Assembly: GCF_001552715.1 (NCBI RefSeq)
Contig: NZ_BCRS01000019.1
Coordinates: 1-53,713, forward strand
Length of the DNA stretch: 53,713 bases
Origin: Mycolicibacterium vaccae NBRC 14118 = CIP 105934
GTDB taxonomy: Bacteria; Actinomycetota; Actinomycetes; Mycobacteriales; Mycobacteriaceae
Direction: 5' to 3'
Shown here: positions 1-8,636 of the stretch, piece after piece
Layout of the letters: the number at the start of each line of letters is the position of its first letter
Position numbering within the stretch: position 1 is the stretch's first letter
The notes under the pieces: generated by a model
Seen by the model: the letters and a program-made list of their open reading frames with translations, nothing else
Told to the model about the DNA's origin: nothing
Database searches by the model: none
Position numbers and translations under genes: made by a program

Positions 1-867
1 CTGGCGCTGCCGCCCGAGCAGGCGGCGATGCTGCCCGCGCTCGTGCTCGGCGACATGTCGGCGGTCCCGGCGCAGACGGCGGCCGACTTCCGCGCGTCCG
101 GCCTGGCCCACCTGACCGCGGTCTCGGGCGCGAACGTGACGATCGTGTGCGGTGCGGTGCTCCTGTCGGCGGTGCTGATCGGACCGCGGGCCGCGGTCGG
201 GCTGGCGGCGCTGACGCTGATCGCGTTCGTGGTGGTCGTACAGCCGTCGCCCAGCGTGTTGCGGGCTGCGGTGATGGGCGCCATCACGCTGTTGGCCGTG
301 CTGGCGCACCGGCGCCGACAGGCCATGCCCGCACTGGCGGCCACCGTGATCGGGTTGATGATCGGCGCGCCCAGGCTCGCCGTCGACGTCGGGTTCGCGT
401 TGTCGGCGTCGGCCACCGCGGCGTTGGTGGTGCTGGCCCCGGCGTGGTCGAAGCGGCTGACCGGGCGGGGCTGGCCCCGGCCGCTGGCCGACGCGGTCAG
501 TGTGGCGCTGGCCGCTCAGTTGGTCACCGCGCCGCTGGTGGCCGGTGTCTCGGGTTCGGTGAGTCTGGTCGCAGTGATCGCGAATCTGGTGGTGGCACCG
601 GTGATTCCGCCGATCACCGTGCTGGGTACCGCGGCGGCGGCGCTGAGCGCGCTGTGGCCTGCGGGGGCGGAGTTGTTGATCCGTTTCACCGGGCCGGAGG
701 TGTGGTGGCTGCTGGAGGTGGCCCGGCGCTCCGCGCAGTTGCCCGCGGCCTCGGTCACCGTGCCGTCCGGGGTCGCCGGGGTGCTGAGCGTGGCGGTGGT
801 CGCTGCCGTGGTGGCCCTGGTGTGGCATTGGGCGGTGTCGGGGCGACGTGGCACCATCGTGCGGTGA
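1..867 (+). CDS. comEC: ComEC/Rec2 family competence protein, 3' part
   Basis: This is the C-terminal part of a ComEC/Rec2-type integral membrane protein. The reading frame is open from base 1, so the true start lies outside the window. The competence-domain signature [10 protein letters not shown] is visible near the start of the fragment, followed by several long hydrophobic segments rich in Ala, Val and Leu. In competent bacteria ComEC forms the inner-membrane channel for single-stranded DNA; its role in mycobacteria is not established. The stop TGA overlaps the GTG start of holA in a GTGA overlap, so the two are probably translationally coupled. The order comEC-holA matches M. tuberculosis. 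No metallo-hydrolase domain is seen in the part present. Confidence 0.9.
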   Translation: MALPPEQAAMLPALVLGDMSAVPAQTAADFRASGLAHLTAVSGANVTIVCGAVLLSAVLIGPRAAVGLAALTLIAFVVVVQPSPSVLRAAVMGAITLLAVLAHRRRQAMPALAATVIGLMIGAPRLAVDVGFALSASATAALVVLAPAWSKRLTGRGWPRPLADAVSVALAAQLVTAPLVAGVSGSVSLVAVIANLVVAPVIPPITVLGTAAAALSALWPAGAELLIRFTGPEVWWLLEVARRSAQLPAASVTVPSGVAGVLSVAVVAAVVALVWHWAVSGRRGTIVR

Positions 868-1823
868 GTCAGATGACGGGCGTGCACCTGGTTCTGGGTG
901 ACGAGGAACTTCTGGTCGAACGGGCCGTCGCCGGAGTGCTGCGCGCGGCCAGGACCGCGGCGGGCACCACCGACGTGCCTGTGGACCGGCTCCGGGCCGG
1001 TGAGGTCAGCGTCAGCGAGCTCGCCGAGCTGCTCAGCCCGTCGCTGTTCGCCGACGAGCGGGTTGTCGTGCTGGAGTCAGCCGCCGAGGCCGGCAAGGAC
1101 GCGGTGGCGCTGATCCAGGACGCGGCCGCCGACCTGCCCGCCGGCACGCTGCTGGTGGTGGTGCACTCCGGCGGTGGGCGGGCCAAGGCGCTGGCCGATC
1201 ACCTGAAGAAGCTGGGCGCGCAGGTGCACCCGTGTGCGCGCATCGCCAAGCCGGCCGAGCGGGCCGACTTCGTCCGCCGCGAGTTCAAGGCGCTGCGCGT
1301 CAAGGTCGACGACGACACCGTCACCGCGGTGCTCGACGCGATCGGTTCCGACATCCGGGAGCTGGCCGCGGCGTGTTCCCAGCTGGTTGCCGACACGGGC
1401 GGCGCGATCGACGCGGCCGCGGTGCGCCGCTACCACTCGGGTAAGGCCGAAGTGAAGGGGTTCGACATCGCCGACAAGGCGGTCGCCGGGGACGTGGCGG
1501 GTGCTGCCGAGGCGCTGCGCTGGGCGATGATCGCGGGGGAGCCGCATGTGGTGCTGGCCGATGCGTTGGCCGAGGCCGTGCACACGATCGCACGGGTGGG
1601 GCCGATGTCGGGGAACCACTTCCAGATCGCCGGCGAAATCGGGATGCCGCCGTGGCGGGTGCAGAAGGCGCAGAAGCAGGCGCGACGCTGGTCGCGCGAC
1701 ACGGTGGCCGAGGCGATGCGGTTGGTGGCCGCGCTGAACGCCGACGTCAAAGGCGCCGCCGCCGACGCCGACTACGCGCTGGAGAAAGCAGTCCGCTCAG
1801 TCGCCGAGCTGGTCAGCGACTAG
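864..1823 (+). CDS. holA: DNA polymerase III subunit delta
   Basis: This is the clamp-loader delta subunit (319 aa), which opens the beta sliding clamp during replication. The N-terminus [14 protein letters not shown] and the block [15 protein letters not shown] resemble the mycobacterial HolA that I recall, and the C-terminal third is helical, as in the clamp-loader collar domain. I chose the GTG at 864 because it overlaps the comEC stop (GTGA). An ATG at 873 and a GTG at 882 are in frame and equally possible. This is the last core gene before the accessory island. In M. tuberculosis the next gene is rpsT, which here lies about 38 kb away. Confidence 0.92.
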   Translation: MSQMTGVHLVLGDEELLVERAVAGVLRAARTAAGTTDVPVDRLRAGEVSVSELAELLSPSLFADERVVVLESAAEAGKDAVALIQDAAADLPAGTLLVVVHSGGGRAKALADHLKKLGAQVHPCARIAKPAERADFVRREFKALRVKVDDDTVTAVLDAIGSDIRELAAACSQLVADTGGAIDAAAVRRYHSGKAEVKGFDIADKAVAGDVAGAAEALRWAMIAGEPHVVLADALAEAVHTIARVGPMSGNHFQIAGEIGMPPWRVQKAQKQARRWSRDTVAEAMRLVAALNADVKGAAADADYALEKAVRSVAELVSD

Positions 1824-1905
1824 AGAACACGGGATGCCATCGACTGAAGGTCAGGTCGTCGTAGAAGTCGTGGTAACAGCCCGAAGTGCGCGACGGGAAG
1901 TCCGC

Positions 1906-2946
1906 CTACCGCACGTGAACGGCCTTGCCGCCCAATGATGTCGCCATCTCGGCAGCAGTGCTGGTCGACTGCAGAACCATCGACCCGAACGCATCGGCGA
2001 CCTCGCGGTCCCCGTCTGGAGTCGCCACGTTGCGTGCGTAGGTGCGTTCCAGCACGATGCCAATCTTGAAGTTGGCCAGCACCAGGTAATAGTCGAGGTT
2101 GTCGGTCGACAGGCCACTGATGTTCTCGTAGTGCTCCAGCAATTCGCTGCGCGGTGGCATGCCCTCCATGGACAGGTAGAAGTCGGTCTTCGGTTCTTCG
2201 CCGTCATAGCCGAGGACCGCCCAGGCGAGGTCGAGCAGCGGGTCGCCGATGGTGGTCATCTCCCAGTCGACCAACGCCGCCAGCCGTGCGGGCGCACCGT
2301 GGGCATACATCACGTTGGCGAACTGGTAGTCGCCGTGCATGATGCCCGGCGTGAACTGGTCCGGCCGGTTGGCGCGAAGCCAGTCGGCAGCGACGTCCAG
2401 GCCGGGCAGCTCACGAACCTGGAAACCCGCCAGGAACTTCAGCCAGCGGTCCACCTGACGATCGTGGAATCCGTCAGGCCGACCGAAGCCCTCCAAACCT
2501 TGTGCGCGCCAATCCACCCGGGCCAGTTTCGCGGCACCCTCGATCAACTGGAACGCCAAGCCGCGTCGTGCGTCGAGGTCGGCGTCGAACGGCGCGGGCC
2601 AGCCCCTGTCCATCGGGCTCCACCCGTCGACCTCTGCCATGACAAAGAACGGTCTGCCCAGCACTTCCCCTGATTCATCGGCGGCAATCAATTCGGCGTG
2701 GGGGACGTCGGTGCCCGCCAGGGCACGCACCAACCGGATCTCGCGAAGCAGGTCGGCCAAGCGTCGCTCGTCGGCGCGCTCACCAGGCATGCGCATGACC
2801 ATGCGGTCATCGCCCCGCTCGATGATGTACAGCGCATTCTGTGACCCGCCCGCCAGCGGGTGCAGTGCGGCCAGTTCACCGTTTCCTGCCACGTCTTGTT
2901 CGTCGAGCCATCGGCTCAAGCGGGGAATGTCGAGGTTGTTGTTCAC
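1906..2946 (-). CDS. APH-like phosphotransferase (ACAD10/11-type kinase)
   Basis: This 346-aa protein belongs to the aminoglycoside phosphotransferase/choline kinase fold. The catalytic loop HGDYQFAN (His204, Asp206, Asn211) and the Mg-binding motif DWE (Asp227) are intact. Mycobacterial members of this branch usually accompany acyl-CoA dehydrogenases. In the human ACAD10/11 fusions and in the Pseudomonas lva pathway, such kinases phosphorylate 4-hydroxyacyl-CoA before elimination. That function is an inference here; drug resistance is unlikely in this setting. It starts with GTG and is the last gene of the leftward cluster, 41 bp after the EthD-like gene, probably transcribed from the box 1 promoter at 3381-3415. 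Confidence 0.82.
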   Translation of the reverse strand: MNNNLDIPRLSRWLDEQDVAGNGELAALHPLAGGSQNALYIIERGDDRMVMRMPGERADERRLADLLREIRLVRALAGTDVPHAELIAADESGEVLGRPFFVMAEVDGWSPMDRGWPAPFDADLDARRGLAFQLIEGAAKLARVDWRAQGLEGFGRPDGFHDRQVDRWLKFLAGFQVRELPGLDVAADWLRANRPDQFTPGIMHGDYQFANVMYAHGAPARLAALVDWEMTTIGDPLLDLAWAVLGYDGEEPKTDFYLSMEGMPPRSELLEHYENISGLSTDNLDYYLVLANFKIGIVLERTYARNVATPDGDREVADAFGSMVLQSTSTAAEMATSLGGKAVHVR

Positions 2947-2987
2947 GATGTGTGCGCTCCCACTAGTTGACGTGTCGGGACTGTTTG

Positions 2988-3338
2988 TCAGGCATTGACT
3001 TCGGAGCTACGAGCAGTCCAGAACGACAGTTGCCAGCTGGACATGTCGAGGCAGTCGGCCATGGTGATCTGCCCGGCGGCCACACCCTCTTGAATTTTGC
3101 CCAGGATGGCGTTGACATCGCCTTCCATCTCGTAGATGACCGCGTAGCGATGCGCGGGCGCCGTGGAGCCTTCCGCGTGGTAGATCTGCGCGTCTTTGAG
3201 GTTATAACGCTGCGCCGACAGCATGCCGGGGATCGAGAGCAAGTCCGGTATGTGGACGTTGTCGTACCAGTCATTGAATTCGTCGTCCTTGCCGTCCAAC
3301 GGATTCGAGAAGACGATCTGGATGAACTTGTCGGCCAT
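2988..3338 (-). CDS. EthD/dimeric alpha-beta barrel family protein
   Basis: This small protein (116 aa) carries the pattern FNDWYDNVHIPDLLSIPGM, typical of EthD-like proteins with the dimeric alpha/beta barrel fold. Such proteins often sit beside P450 or other ring-degrading genes and may act as small isomerases, cyclases or monooxygenases. The exact reaction is unknown. The start is well supported: an AAGGAG Shine-Dalgarno sequence lies six bases before the ATG. A box 1 promoter sits just upstream and overlaps the end of the SDR gene. This gene and the kinase after it can therefore be transcribed separately from the amidohydrolase/SDR genes upstream. Confidence 0.75.
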   Translation of the reverse strand: MADKFIQIVFSNPLDGKDDEFNDWYDNVHIPDLLSIPGMLSAQRYNLKDAQIYHAEGSTAPAHRYAVIYEMEGDVNAILGKIQEGVAAGQITMADCLDMSSWQLSFWTARSSEVNA

Positions 3339-3380
3339 GGAGCTCCTTCATCAGGCGGCTGTTCGCGCAGGTCGCTACCG

Positions 3381-3415
3381 ATGTAAGTCGATATCCACGA
3401 CCGAGTCAACTATTT
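3381..3415 (-). promoter_or_regulatory. Box 1 promoter A (drives EthD-like gene and kinase)
   Basis: Read on the minus strand, AAATAGTTGACTCGGTC (3415-3399) contains a -35-like TTGACT (3409-3404). Exactly 17 nt later comes a -10-like TTACAT (3386-3381). The 17-bp block is shared with four other promoters in the island. The block overlaps the last codon and stop of the upstream SDR gene, making this an internal promoter. Conservation of the GGTC following the -35 hexamer exceeds what a bare sigma-A promoter needs, so a regulator probably binds here. Confidence 0.7.
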
Positions 3416-4165
3416 ACGTTCCATTGTCGAGATCCACTGCTCGTAATCGGTCGCTTTCGCGGACAACAGGTCCTGGCCCTGCGCTGAGTCGAGAATGAGG
3501 AAACGTTCCGCGTCGATCGCCGCGACCAGGCGCTCGGCGACCTGTTCCGGAGTCGCGGCGCTCTGCAGTATCGGGTGACCTTCCGGTATCCCATTGGCCA
3601 CCAGCATGGGTGTCAGCATCGGGCCAGGGCAGAAGCAGGAAACCTTGATGCCTCGCGGGCGATAGGTGGCCGCCAGCCACTCGGAAAACCCCAGCGCCGC
3701 CTTCTTGCTCACCGAGTACGCCGGCTTGTCGGGGTGCAGCGCCAACGCCACGAGCGACGCGGTGTGCAGCAGGTAACCGTCGCCGCGTTCGAGCATTGCA
3801 GGCAGCACTTCGCGGACCGCGTACACGTACGACATCACATGCAGTCGCCAGCTGACGTCCCAGAGCCCGTCATCAGGGATGGTGTCGTGTTGCGCCGGAC
3901 CGGTGTACCCCGCGTTGCTGAACCAGATGTCGATCTCGCCGTAGGTTCGACGTGCCAGCTCGGCGACAGCGCGGACATTGTCCTCAACGGTGATGTCACA
4001 CACCACTCCGACGGTGCCGACGGCTCGGCTGACTCGATCCACTCCGTCCGGGTTCTGATCGGTGACAACAACTTTTGCACCCTCAGCGGTGAACCTGTGC
4101 GCACACGCCTCGCCTATTCCGCTGCCCGATCCCGTGATGACGACGACCTTGTCACGCAGTCGCAT
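3410..4165 (-). CDS. Short-chain dehydrogenase/reductase
   Basis: This is a classical SDR of 251 aa. It has the cofactor motif TGSGSGIG (11-18), NAG at about 84-86, catalytic Ser137, and Tyr150/Lys154 in the motif YSVSK. The Asp in VVVTDQN after beta-2 favours NAD(H) over NADP(H). It presumably oxidises or reduces an alcohol/ketone intermediate of the island's pathway; the substrate is unknown. Its ATG directly abuts the stop codon of the upstream amidohydrolase, so the two are cotranscribed. Its 3' end carries the internal box 1 promoter A. Confidence 0.88.
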   Translation of the reverse strand: MRLRDKVVVITGSGSGIGEACAHRFTAEGAKVVVTDQNPDGVDRVSRAVGTVGVVCDITVEDNVRAVAELARRTYGEIDIWFSNAGYTGPAQHDTIPDDGLWDVSWRLHVMSYVYAVREVLPAMLERGDGYLLHTASLVALALHPDKPAYSVSKKAALGFSEWLAATYRPRGIKVSCFCPGPMLTPMLVANGIPEGHPILQSAATPEQVAERLVAAIDAERFLILDSAQGQDLLSAKATDYEQWISTMERK

Positions 4166-5410
4166 CTAGAAGGCCCGCTCGGCAGGGCGCAGGTTCCCCA
4201 CCGATCTGACGCTGATATCCCAGTCGGAGACCTGCGCGCGCAACGCTCCCACCGTGGCCCGCTCACGTGCGATGTGCGCGAAGGGGTCGTAGCGGAAGTG
4301 TCGCATCGCGTTGAGGTGGGTGATCTTGTTGATCTCGTCGTCGGGGACATCGACGAGCGACTTCATCAGGATCTCGGGAGCGTGCGGCCACGTGGTGTCC
4401 GAGTGCGGGTAGTCGCACTCCCAGGTGATGTTGTCGATGTTCAGGTGGTGGCGGTTCTCGACGCCCACGAGATCATCGATGAAGCAGAAGATAACCTGCT
4501 CCTTGAAGATCTCGGACGGTAGGCGGTCCCCGAGATCCATTCCGCTCCAATGCTGCGTGTGCTTGTAGATGTAGTCCACCCGCTCGCAGAAGTACGGCAA
4601 CCATCCCGTGCCACCCTCTGACAGTGCAATGCGAAGCGAGGGGAACTTGCGGAAGACCGGACTCCACAACAGATCGGCTGCGGCGGAGAACAATCCGATG
4701 GGCGAAAGGGTGTAGATGAGCTCGATGGGCGCGTCCGGTGATGTCATGGGCGGTGCCGAATTCGACCCGAGATGGATGCACACGACGGTGCCCTCGTCGG
4801 CGCAGGCCTCCCAGAACGGATCCCAGTGCTCGTCGTAGATGCTCGGCAGGCCCAGGTCGTAGGGGCTGGACGAGAAGGTCACGGCGTGACACCCTTTCGC
4901 GGCGAGGCGCCGTACCTCGGCGGCGGTACCCACGGGATCCCACATCATGGGCAGGCCCAACGGAATGATCCGTCCGGGATGGGTCCCGGCCCAGTCCTCG
5001 ATGTGCCAGTCGTTGTAGGCCCGCACCATCTCCGCAGCTTGCGCCTTGTCCGCGGTCTGCATGAACAGTTGACCGCAGAACCGAGGAAAGGACGGGAAGC
5101 ACATCGAACCGAGCACGCCGTTGGCGCTCATGTCCTTGACCCGGGCGTCGATGCTATAGCAACCCGGGCGAATCTCCTCGATCGTAGTGGGTTCCATGCC
5201 GAACTCGCTCGGCGGTCGTCCCGCCACAGCGTTGAGCGCAGGGTTGAGGATCTCCTGGCCTTCGTAAACCCAGGCCATCGTGCCGTTTTCGCGGCGGACG
5301 AAACGAGGGGCCTTGTCCGCGTATCGCTTTGCCACCCGTCCCTCGAACATGTGGGCCGGTTCGATCACATGATCGTCGACACTCACCAGGATCAGATCAT
5401 CGACGTTCAT
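4166..5410 (-). CDS. Amidohydrolase-related TIM-barrel protein (PF04909 type)
   Basis: This 414-aa protein is of the amidohydrolase-2 group, TIM-barrel metal enzymes that include decarboxylases such as ACMSD and gamma-resorcylate decarboxylase. Visible landmarks are VDDHVIEP near the N-terminus (Asp and His metal ligands), CIHLGSN in the middle, and ECDYPHSDTTWP near the C-terminus, where the Asp is the usual catalytic residue. Mycobacterial members are common in steroid and aromatic catabolic clusters, but their substrates are mostly undetermined. It lies 48 bp downstream of the double GntR gene and abuts the SDR gene. A second, divergent family member is at 8633-9778. Confidence 0.85.
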   Translation of the reverse strand: MNVDDLILVSVDDHVIEPAHMFEGRVAKRYADKAPRFVRRENGTMAWVYEGQEILNPALNAVAGRPPSEFGMEPTTIEEIRPGCYSIDARVKDMSANGVLGSMCFPSFPRFCGQLFMQTADKAQAAEMVRAYNDWHIEDWAGTHPGRIIPLGLPMMWDPVGTAAEVRRLAAKGCHAVTFSSSPYDLGLPSIYDEHWDPFWEACADEGTVVCIHLGSNSAPPMTSPDAPIELIYTLSPIGLFSAAADLLWSPVFRKFPSLRIALSEGGTGWLPYFCERVDYIYKHTQHWSGMDLGDRLPSEIFKEQVIFCFIDDLVGVENRHHLNIDNITWECDYPHSDTTWPHAPEILMKSLVDVPDDEINKITHLNAMRHFRYDPFAHIARERATVGALRAQVSDWDISVRSVGNLRPAERAF

Positions 5411-5431
5411 CTCTCTCCTTGATTTCTCTCG

Positions 5432-5452
5432 CGCTTCGCAAGGTACGAAGCG
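5432..5452. promoter_or_regulatory. Inverted repeat before the amidohydrolase gene
   Basis: CGCTTCG (5432-5438) and CGAAGCG (5446-5452) form a perfect 7-bp inverted repeat with a 7-nt spacer. It sits in the short gap between the stop of the double GntR gene (5459) and the start of the amidohydrolase gene (5410). It could be an operator or a transcript hairpin that attenuates or stabilises the message. No T-run follows, so it is not a classical terminator. The function is unproven. Confidence 0.35.
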
Positions 5453-5458
5453 TGCAGA

Positions 5459-7045
5459 TCACCCCATCAGATCGAGCACCAGCCGGCGGCTGAACTCCGA
5501 CTCCTCGGCCCATGCCGCGTTGGCATTGAGCGCCTTCGTCCAGACCGCGGTGGCGCGAGCGGGATCGTGCTCTGCTGCGGCATCGACGAACTGGCCGAAG
5601 AGGCGTTGGGCGCGGCGGTTGGTTCGAGTCACCCCCGGTATGTCCTTGACGTCGGCGGCGACACCCGGCTCGATGGCAATCCGGACCCAGTGCAGGATTT
5701 CGGCGATCACGGTCAGGGCGGGGTTCTTGACTGCCGAGAAGACAAGCATCTCCGCGTCCCGGTAGGCCGTGACGAAGCGCCCAGTGTCGTCGCAACATTC
5801 GGCGAGTTCGATGCCCGCCCGTTTCACTGCGCTGAGCTGTTTGGTGCCGATTCGCGACGCGGCCAGGCCCATGATCGATGGTTCGATGAGTCGAAGTGCG
5901 CGGTAGAAATCGGCGAGGGTGGTGCCCCGCGCTTCCAGCACAATGCCGGCGAGTTGGGATGCGACGCGAGTGGTAGGCGTGCGGATTGTCGCCCCGGACC
6001 GGTCACCGGTGCGCAGGTTGAGCAGGAATTCCATTTCGAGGATCCGTAAGGCCTCGCGGAGTGTCGGCCGCGATATGTCGAATTCGACGGCGAGCTCGGC
6101 CAGTGGCGGCAGCCGGTCACCCTCACCGAGACGCCCCTCGGCGATGCGGGTTCTGATCTCGGTGGCTACCACCGAGGCGCGGCGGGGTGCCGACTCTCCG
6201 CTGTCGTGGCCGGCTTGGGCTCGCCAGAGTGGTGCCACGTCGATCGGCTGGCGGCTGAAGTTGCGGCTGACCAGCAGTCGGTTGGTGGTGTAAAGGTAAT
6301 CACTCCAAGTGTTTTGCGCCAGCGATCCGTCGCCGCGTCTCGCGGCGTCCAGGAAGGCGCTATGACTGACCACCACGCGCCGGGCGATCTGTTCCGCTGA
6401 CGAGGTGTCGGTGCTACCGATCGAGGAGTAGAGCTGGCCGGCATAGATGTCACGGAAGACTCCGGCGATCACGGCAAGGGTGCGGTTGCCGGACAGCTCG
6501 ATTACGGCTTGGTCGAAGGCAGACATCGCGGTGACGAACGACAGGGGATCGTCGGCTGCCCGCTCAGCGTCGTGGAGTTCGACGAGGGTCTCGATGTCAT
6601 CGAATCCGGCCCGCACCGCGAGTAGTTCGGCGGCAGGCGGTTCGACGACCGTCCGGACCTCTTCCAAATGAGCGAGGGTGGTATTGCGCAGCTGTAAGAG
6701 CAGAGCGACATAGCGGGCAACCGCATCCAGGCCGGGCCGGCGGACCACCGCGCCGCCACCCCGTCCGCGCTTGATTTCGACAAGTTGTTGGGACTCGAGA
6801 ATGCGTAGCGCTTCGCGCAGCGTGTCACGGGAGATCTGTAGTTGCGCGGTGAACTCCGCCTCGGGCGGCAGCCGATGGTTTGCAGCAAGCTCACCGGTGA
6901 GGATCTGTCGCCGGAGGTCACCGGCAAGTAGGTGGGAGACTTTCTGGGTGTTGCGCCGCGGCAGCGCACGCCAGACGGCACCGCCACCGTCCGCCTGGCT
7001 GGGTGCGACGGCGCCATTGGCTTGCGCGTCCTGGTTTTCGGTCAT
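5459..7045 (-). CDS. Tandem double GntR/FadR-type transcriptional regulator
   Basis: This 528-aa protein contains two complete GntR units. Winged helix 1 spans about residues 35-103 (core ISRDTLREALRILESQQLV), followed by an all-helical FCD-like ligand domain at about 120-255. Winged helix 2 spans about 290-356 (core ISRPTLREALRILEMEF), followed by a second FCD-like region at about 370-510. A usual FadR-type regulator is roughly 230-260 aa and dimerises. Here one chain carries both halves, so it could bind DNA as an intramolecular pseudo-dimer. The ATG overlaps the stop of the thiolase-like gene (ATGA). It is a good candidate for the box 1 regulator because it lies in a box 1 operon. Confidence 0.85.
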   Translation of the reverse strand: MTENQDAQANGAVAPSQADGGGAVWRALPRRNTQKVSHLLAGDLRRQILTGELAANHRLPPEAEFTAQLQISRDTLREALRILESQQLVEIKRGRGGGAVVRRPGLDAVARYVALLLQLRNTTLAHLEEVRTVVEPPAAELLAVRAGFDDIETLVELHDAERAADDPLSFVTAMSAFDQAVIELSGNRTLAVIAGVFRDIYAGQLYSSIGSTDTSSAEQIARRVVVSHSAFLDAARRGDGSLAQNTWSDYLYTTNRLLVSRNFSRQPIDVAPLWRAQAGHDSGESAPRRASVVATEIRTRIAEGRLGEGDRLPPLAELAVEFDISRPTLREALRILEMEFLLNLRTGDRSGATIRTPTTRVASQLAGIVLEARGTTLADFYRALRLIEPSIMGLAASRIGTKQLSAVKRAGIELAECCDDTGRFVTAYRDAEMLVFSAVKNPALTVIAEILHWVRIAIEPGVAADVKDIPGVTRTNRRAQRLFGQFVDAAAEHDPARATAVWTKALNANAAWAEESEFSRRLVLDLMG

Positions 7046-8199
7046 ACCGCAGTCAATACCATCGCTCCGCATTGTGGGTAGACGCCGCTGGCGACCAGCG
7101 CGACACGCGCGTCCTGGACCTGCCGGTTCTCGCACTGGCCTCGTAGCTGAAGGACCGCTTCGTTGAGAAAGCCGATCCCGTGCAGACGCCCCTCCGCGAG
7201 CTGGCCGCCGGCGGTGTTGAGCGGAAAGTCGCCGCCGGGGGCCAGCCGGCTGCCATCGCCCACCCAATCGCCGAACTCGCCTCGACCGCAGGCGCCGAGT
7301 GCTTCGATCCACGCGACGGTCACGGGCGTGAAACCGTCGTACACCTCGGCCACGTCGACATCATCGAGGGTCAGCGACGAGCGCCGCCAGAGGCGCTCAG
7401 CGCAGTTGAACATGCCTCCGTAGAGGAAGTCGACGTCGAATACCCAATCTGCGCCCCGCCCGGTCGCGTATGCCATCGCATCGACCAGCACAGCGGGCTG
7501 GCGCAGGTCGTTCGCACGTTCGGCGGTCGTGATGACAGTGGCTACTGCGCCGTTCACCGGATAGTCGCAGTCGAGCACACGAAGCGGATCGACGACCATC
7601 CGTGATGACAGATAGTCGTCCATGGTCAGTGCGTCCCGCAGCACAGCACGGGGGTTGAGCGCAGACCACCGACGCGCGTTGACAGCGATCCGACCGAAAT
7701 CGTCCTCAGGCCGGCTGTACTCATCTATCCATCGGCGCTTCTTCATCGCCAGGTTGACCAGGATGCCGCCGAGATAGCCGTAGGGAGTGAGGAATTGATC
7801 GCGTCCGCTGATTTCGTCGGGTCCGCTGGCCACACCCCCCTGGTGGCCGGCGGCCCGCGTCAGACATCGGAAGACGAGCGCCGTTTCGCAGGCGCCGGCC
7901 GCGACGGCCATCACCCCGGCTAACGCCCCGCCGAGCCCCGACGGGTTGGAGGCCATGATGTCGGCGAAGGCGGCCAGATCAGGCACGCCGAGCAGCCGAG
8001 CCATATCCTGCGCGCCGGGGGACTCTGGACCGAACTTGTACTCGAATATGCCGTCGACATCGGCCGAGCGCAGGCCGGCATCCGATAATGCCGCCTTGGC
8101 CGCGGCGACCGCGAGTGAGTTCGGGTGAGGTTCGCCCTTGCGGCTGAGGTCCGAGTATCCAACGCCGACGACAGCGACCGGGCGTGTCAAGGAGGTCAT
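7042..8199 (-). CDS. Ltp-type thiolase-fold protein (acetyl-CoA acetyltransferase/aldolase-like)
   Basis: This 385-aa protein is of the thiolase/nonspecific lipid-transfer (SCP-x, Ltp) group. It has the motif VYDGFTPV, the late motif NTAGGQLAEGRLHG, and a Gly-rich N-terminal lobe. Members working with a DUF35 partner, such as Ltp2-ChsH2 in steroid side-chain degradation, cleave a tertiary-hydroxy acyl-CoA in a retro-aldol step rather than performing Claisen thiolysis. The gene overlaps the DUF35 gene by four bases (ATGA), which supports that pairing. The normal thiolase nucleophile motif is not evident, so aldolase activity is the better guess. It also overlaps the regulator gene downstream. 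Confidence 0.85.
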   Translation of the reverse strand: MTSLTRPVAVVGVGYSDLSRKGEPHPNSLAVAAAKAALSDAGLRSADVDGIFEYKFGPESPGAQDMARLLGVPDLAAFADIMASNPSGLGGALAGVMAVAAGACETALVFRCLTRAAGHQGGVASGPDEISGRDQFLTPYGYLGGILVNLAMKKRRWIDEYSRPEDDFGRIAVNARRWSALNPRAVLRDALTMDDYLSSRMVVDPLRVLDCDYPVNGAVATVITTAERANDLRQPAVLVDAMAYATGRGADWVFDVDFLYGGMFNCAERLWRRSSLTLDDVDVAEVYDGFTPVTVAWIEALGACGRGEFGDWVGDGSRLAPGGDFPLNTAGGQLAEGRLHGIGFLNEAVLQLRGQCENRQVQDARVALVASGVYPQCGAMVLTAV

Positions 8200-8636
8200 C
8201 GGATTTCCTCAGACAATCTGAACTGCGGCAACGTCACTGCGCCCCGCTGTTCGTACACCACCTCGACGGCCATGCCGCACGACAGCGTAGTTCCTTCGGC
8301 CACATCGACCAGATTCGTCAGGATCCGCAGTTCGGGCTGCTCGTCGAGTTCGACGAGGGCGACGAGGTACGGAAGTGCGTCAACGAACCCGGCGTGTAAC
8401 GGCCGGTCAACCTTCGCGTAGGAATAGATCACGCCACGCCCGCTCACTTGCGCGGGTTCACACTCCTGCGATTGGCAATGGCTGCAGCACATTTCGGGCG
8501 GATACTGCAGCTTTGCGCATGCGTTGCAGCGCTGGATCACGAGACGATGCTCCGCGGCAGCATTCCAGAAGAAGCCACTGACATCGTCAAGGGCCGGTAC
8601 CGGCCGAGGGTCACTCGGCGTCTCGGTGTCGCTCAC
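8196..8636 (-). CDS. Zn-ribbon/OB-fold protein (DUF35 family)
   Basis: This 146-aa protein has a rubredoxin-like zinc ribbon (CNAC and CSHC pairs in the first third) followed by an OB-fold of about 80 residues with YSYAKVDRP and VALVELDE. This is the DUF35 architecture, the usual acyl-CoA-binding partner of Ltp/thiolase-fold enzymes. The start is the GTG at 8636, which overlaps the upstream amidohydrolase stop (GTGA). The open frame continues upstream, but that part is antisense noise over the amidohydrolase gene. Its own stop overlaps the thiolase-like start, so a stoichiometric heteromer is likely. Confidence 0.87.
   Translation of the reverse strand: MSDTETPSDPRPVPALDDVSGFFWNAAAEHRLVIQRCNACAKLQYPPEMCCSHCQSQECEPAQVSGRGVIYSYAKVDRPLHAGFVDALPYLVALVELDEQPELRILTNLVDVAEGTTLSCGMAVEVVYEQRGAVTLPQFRLSEEIR

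Noticed and set aside
1906..2946. Aminoglycoside resistance gene
   Set aside because: The fold is APH-like, but its context (acyl-CoA and P450 genes) and its sequence branch fit the ACAD-associated kinases rather than drug-modifying enzymes.
5432..5452. Inverted repeat as a rho-independent terminator of the double GntR gene
   Set aside because: There is no T-run after the stem and the stem is only 7 bp. Kept only as a possible regulatory element.
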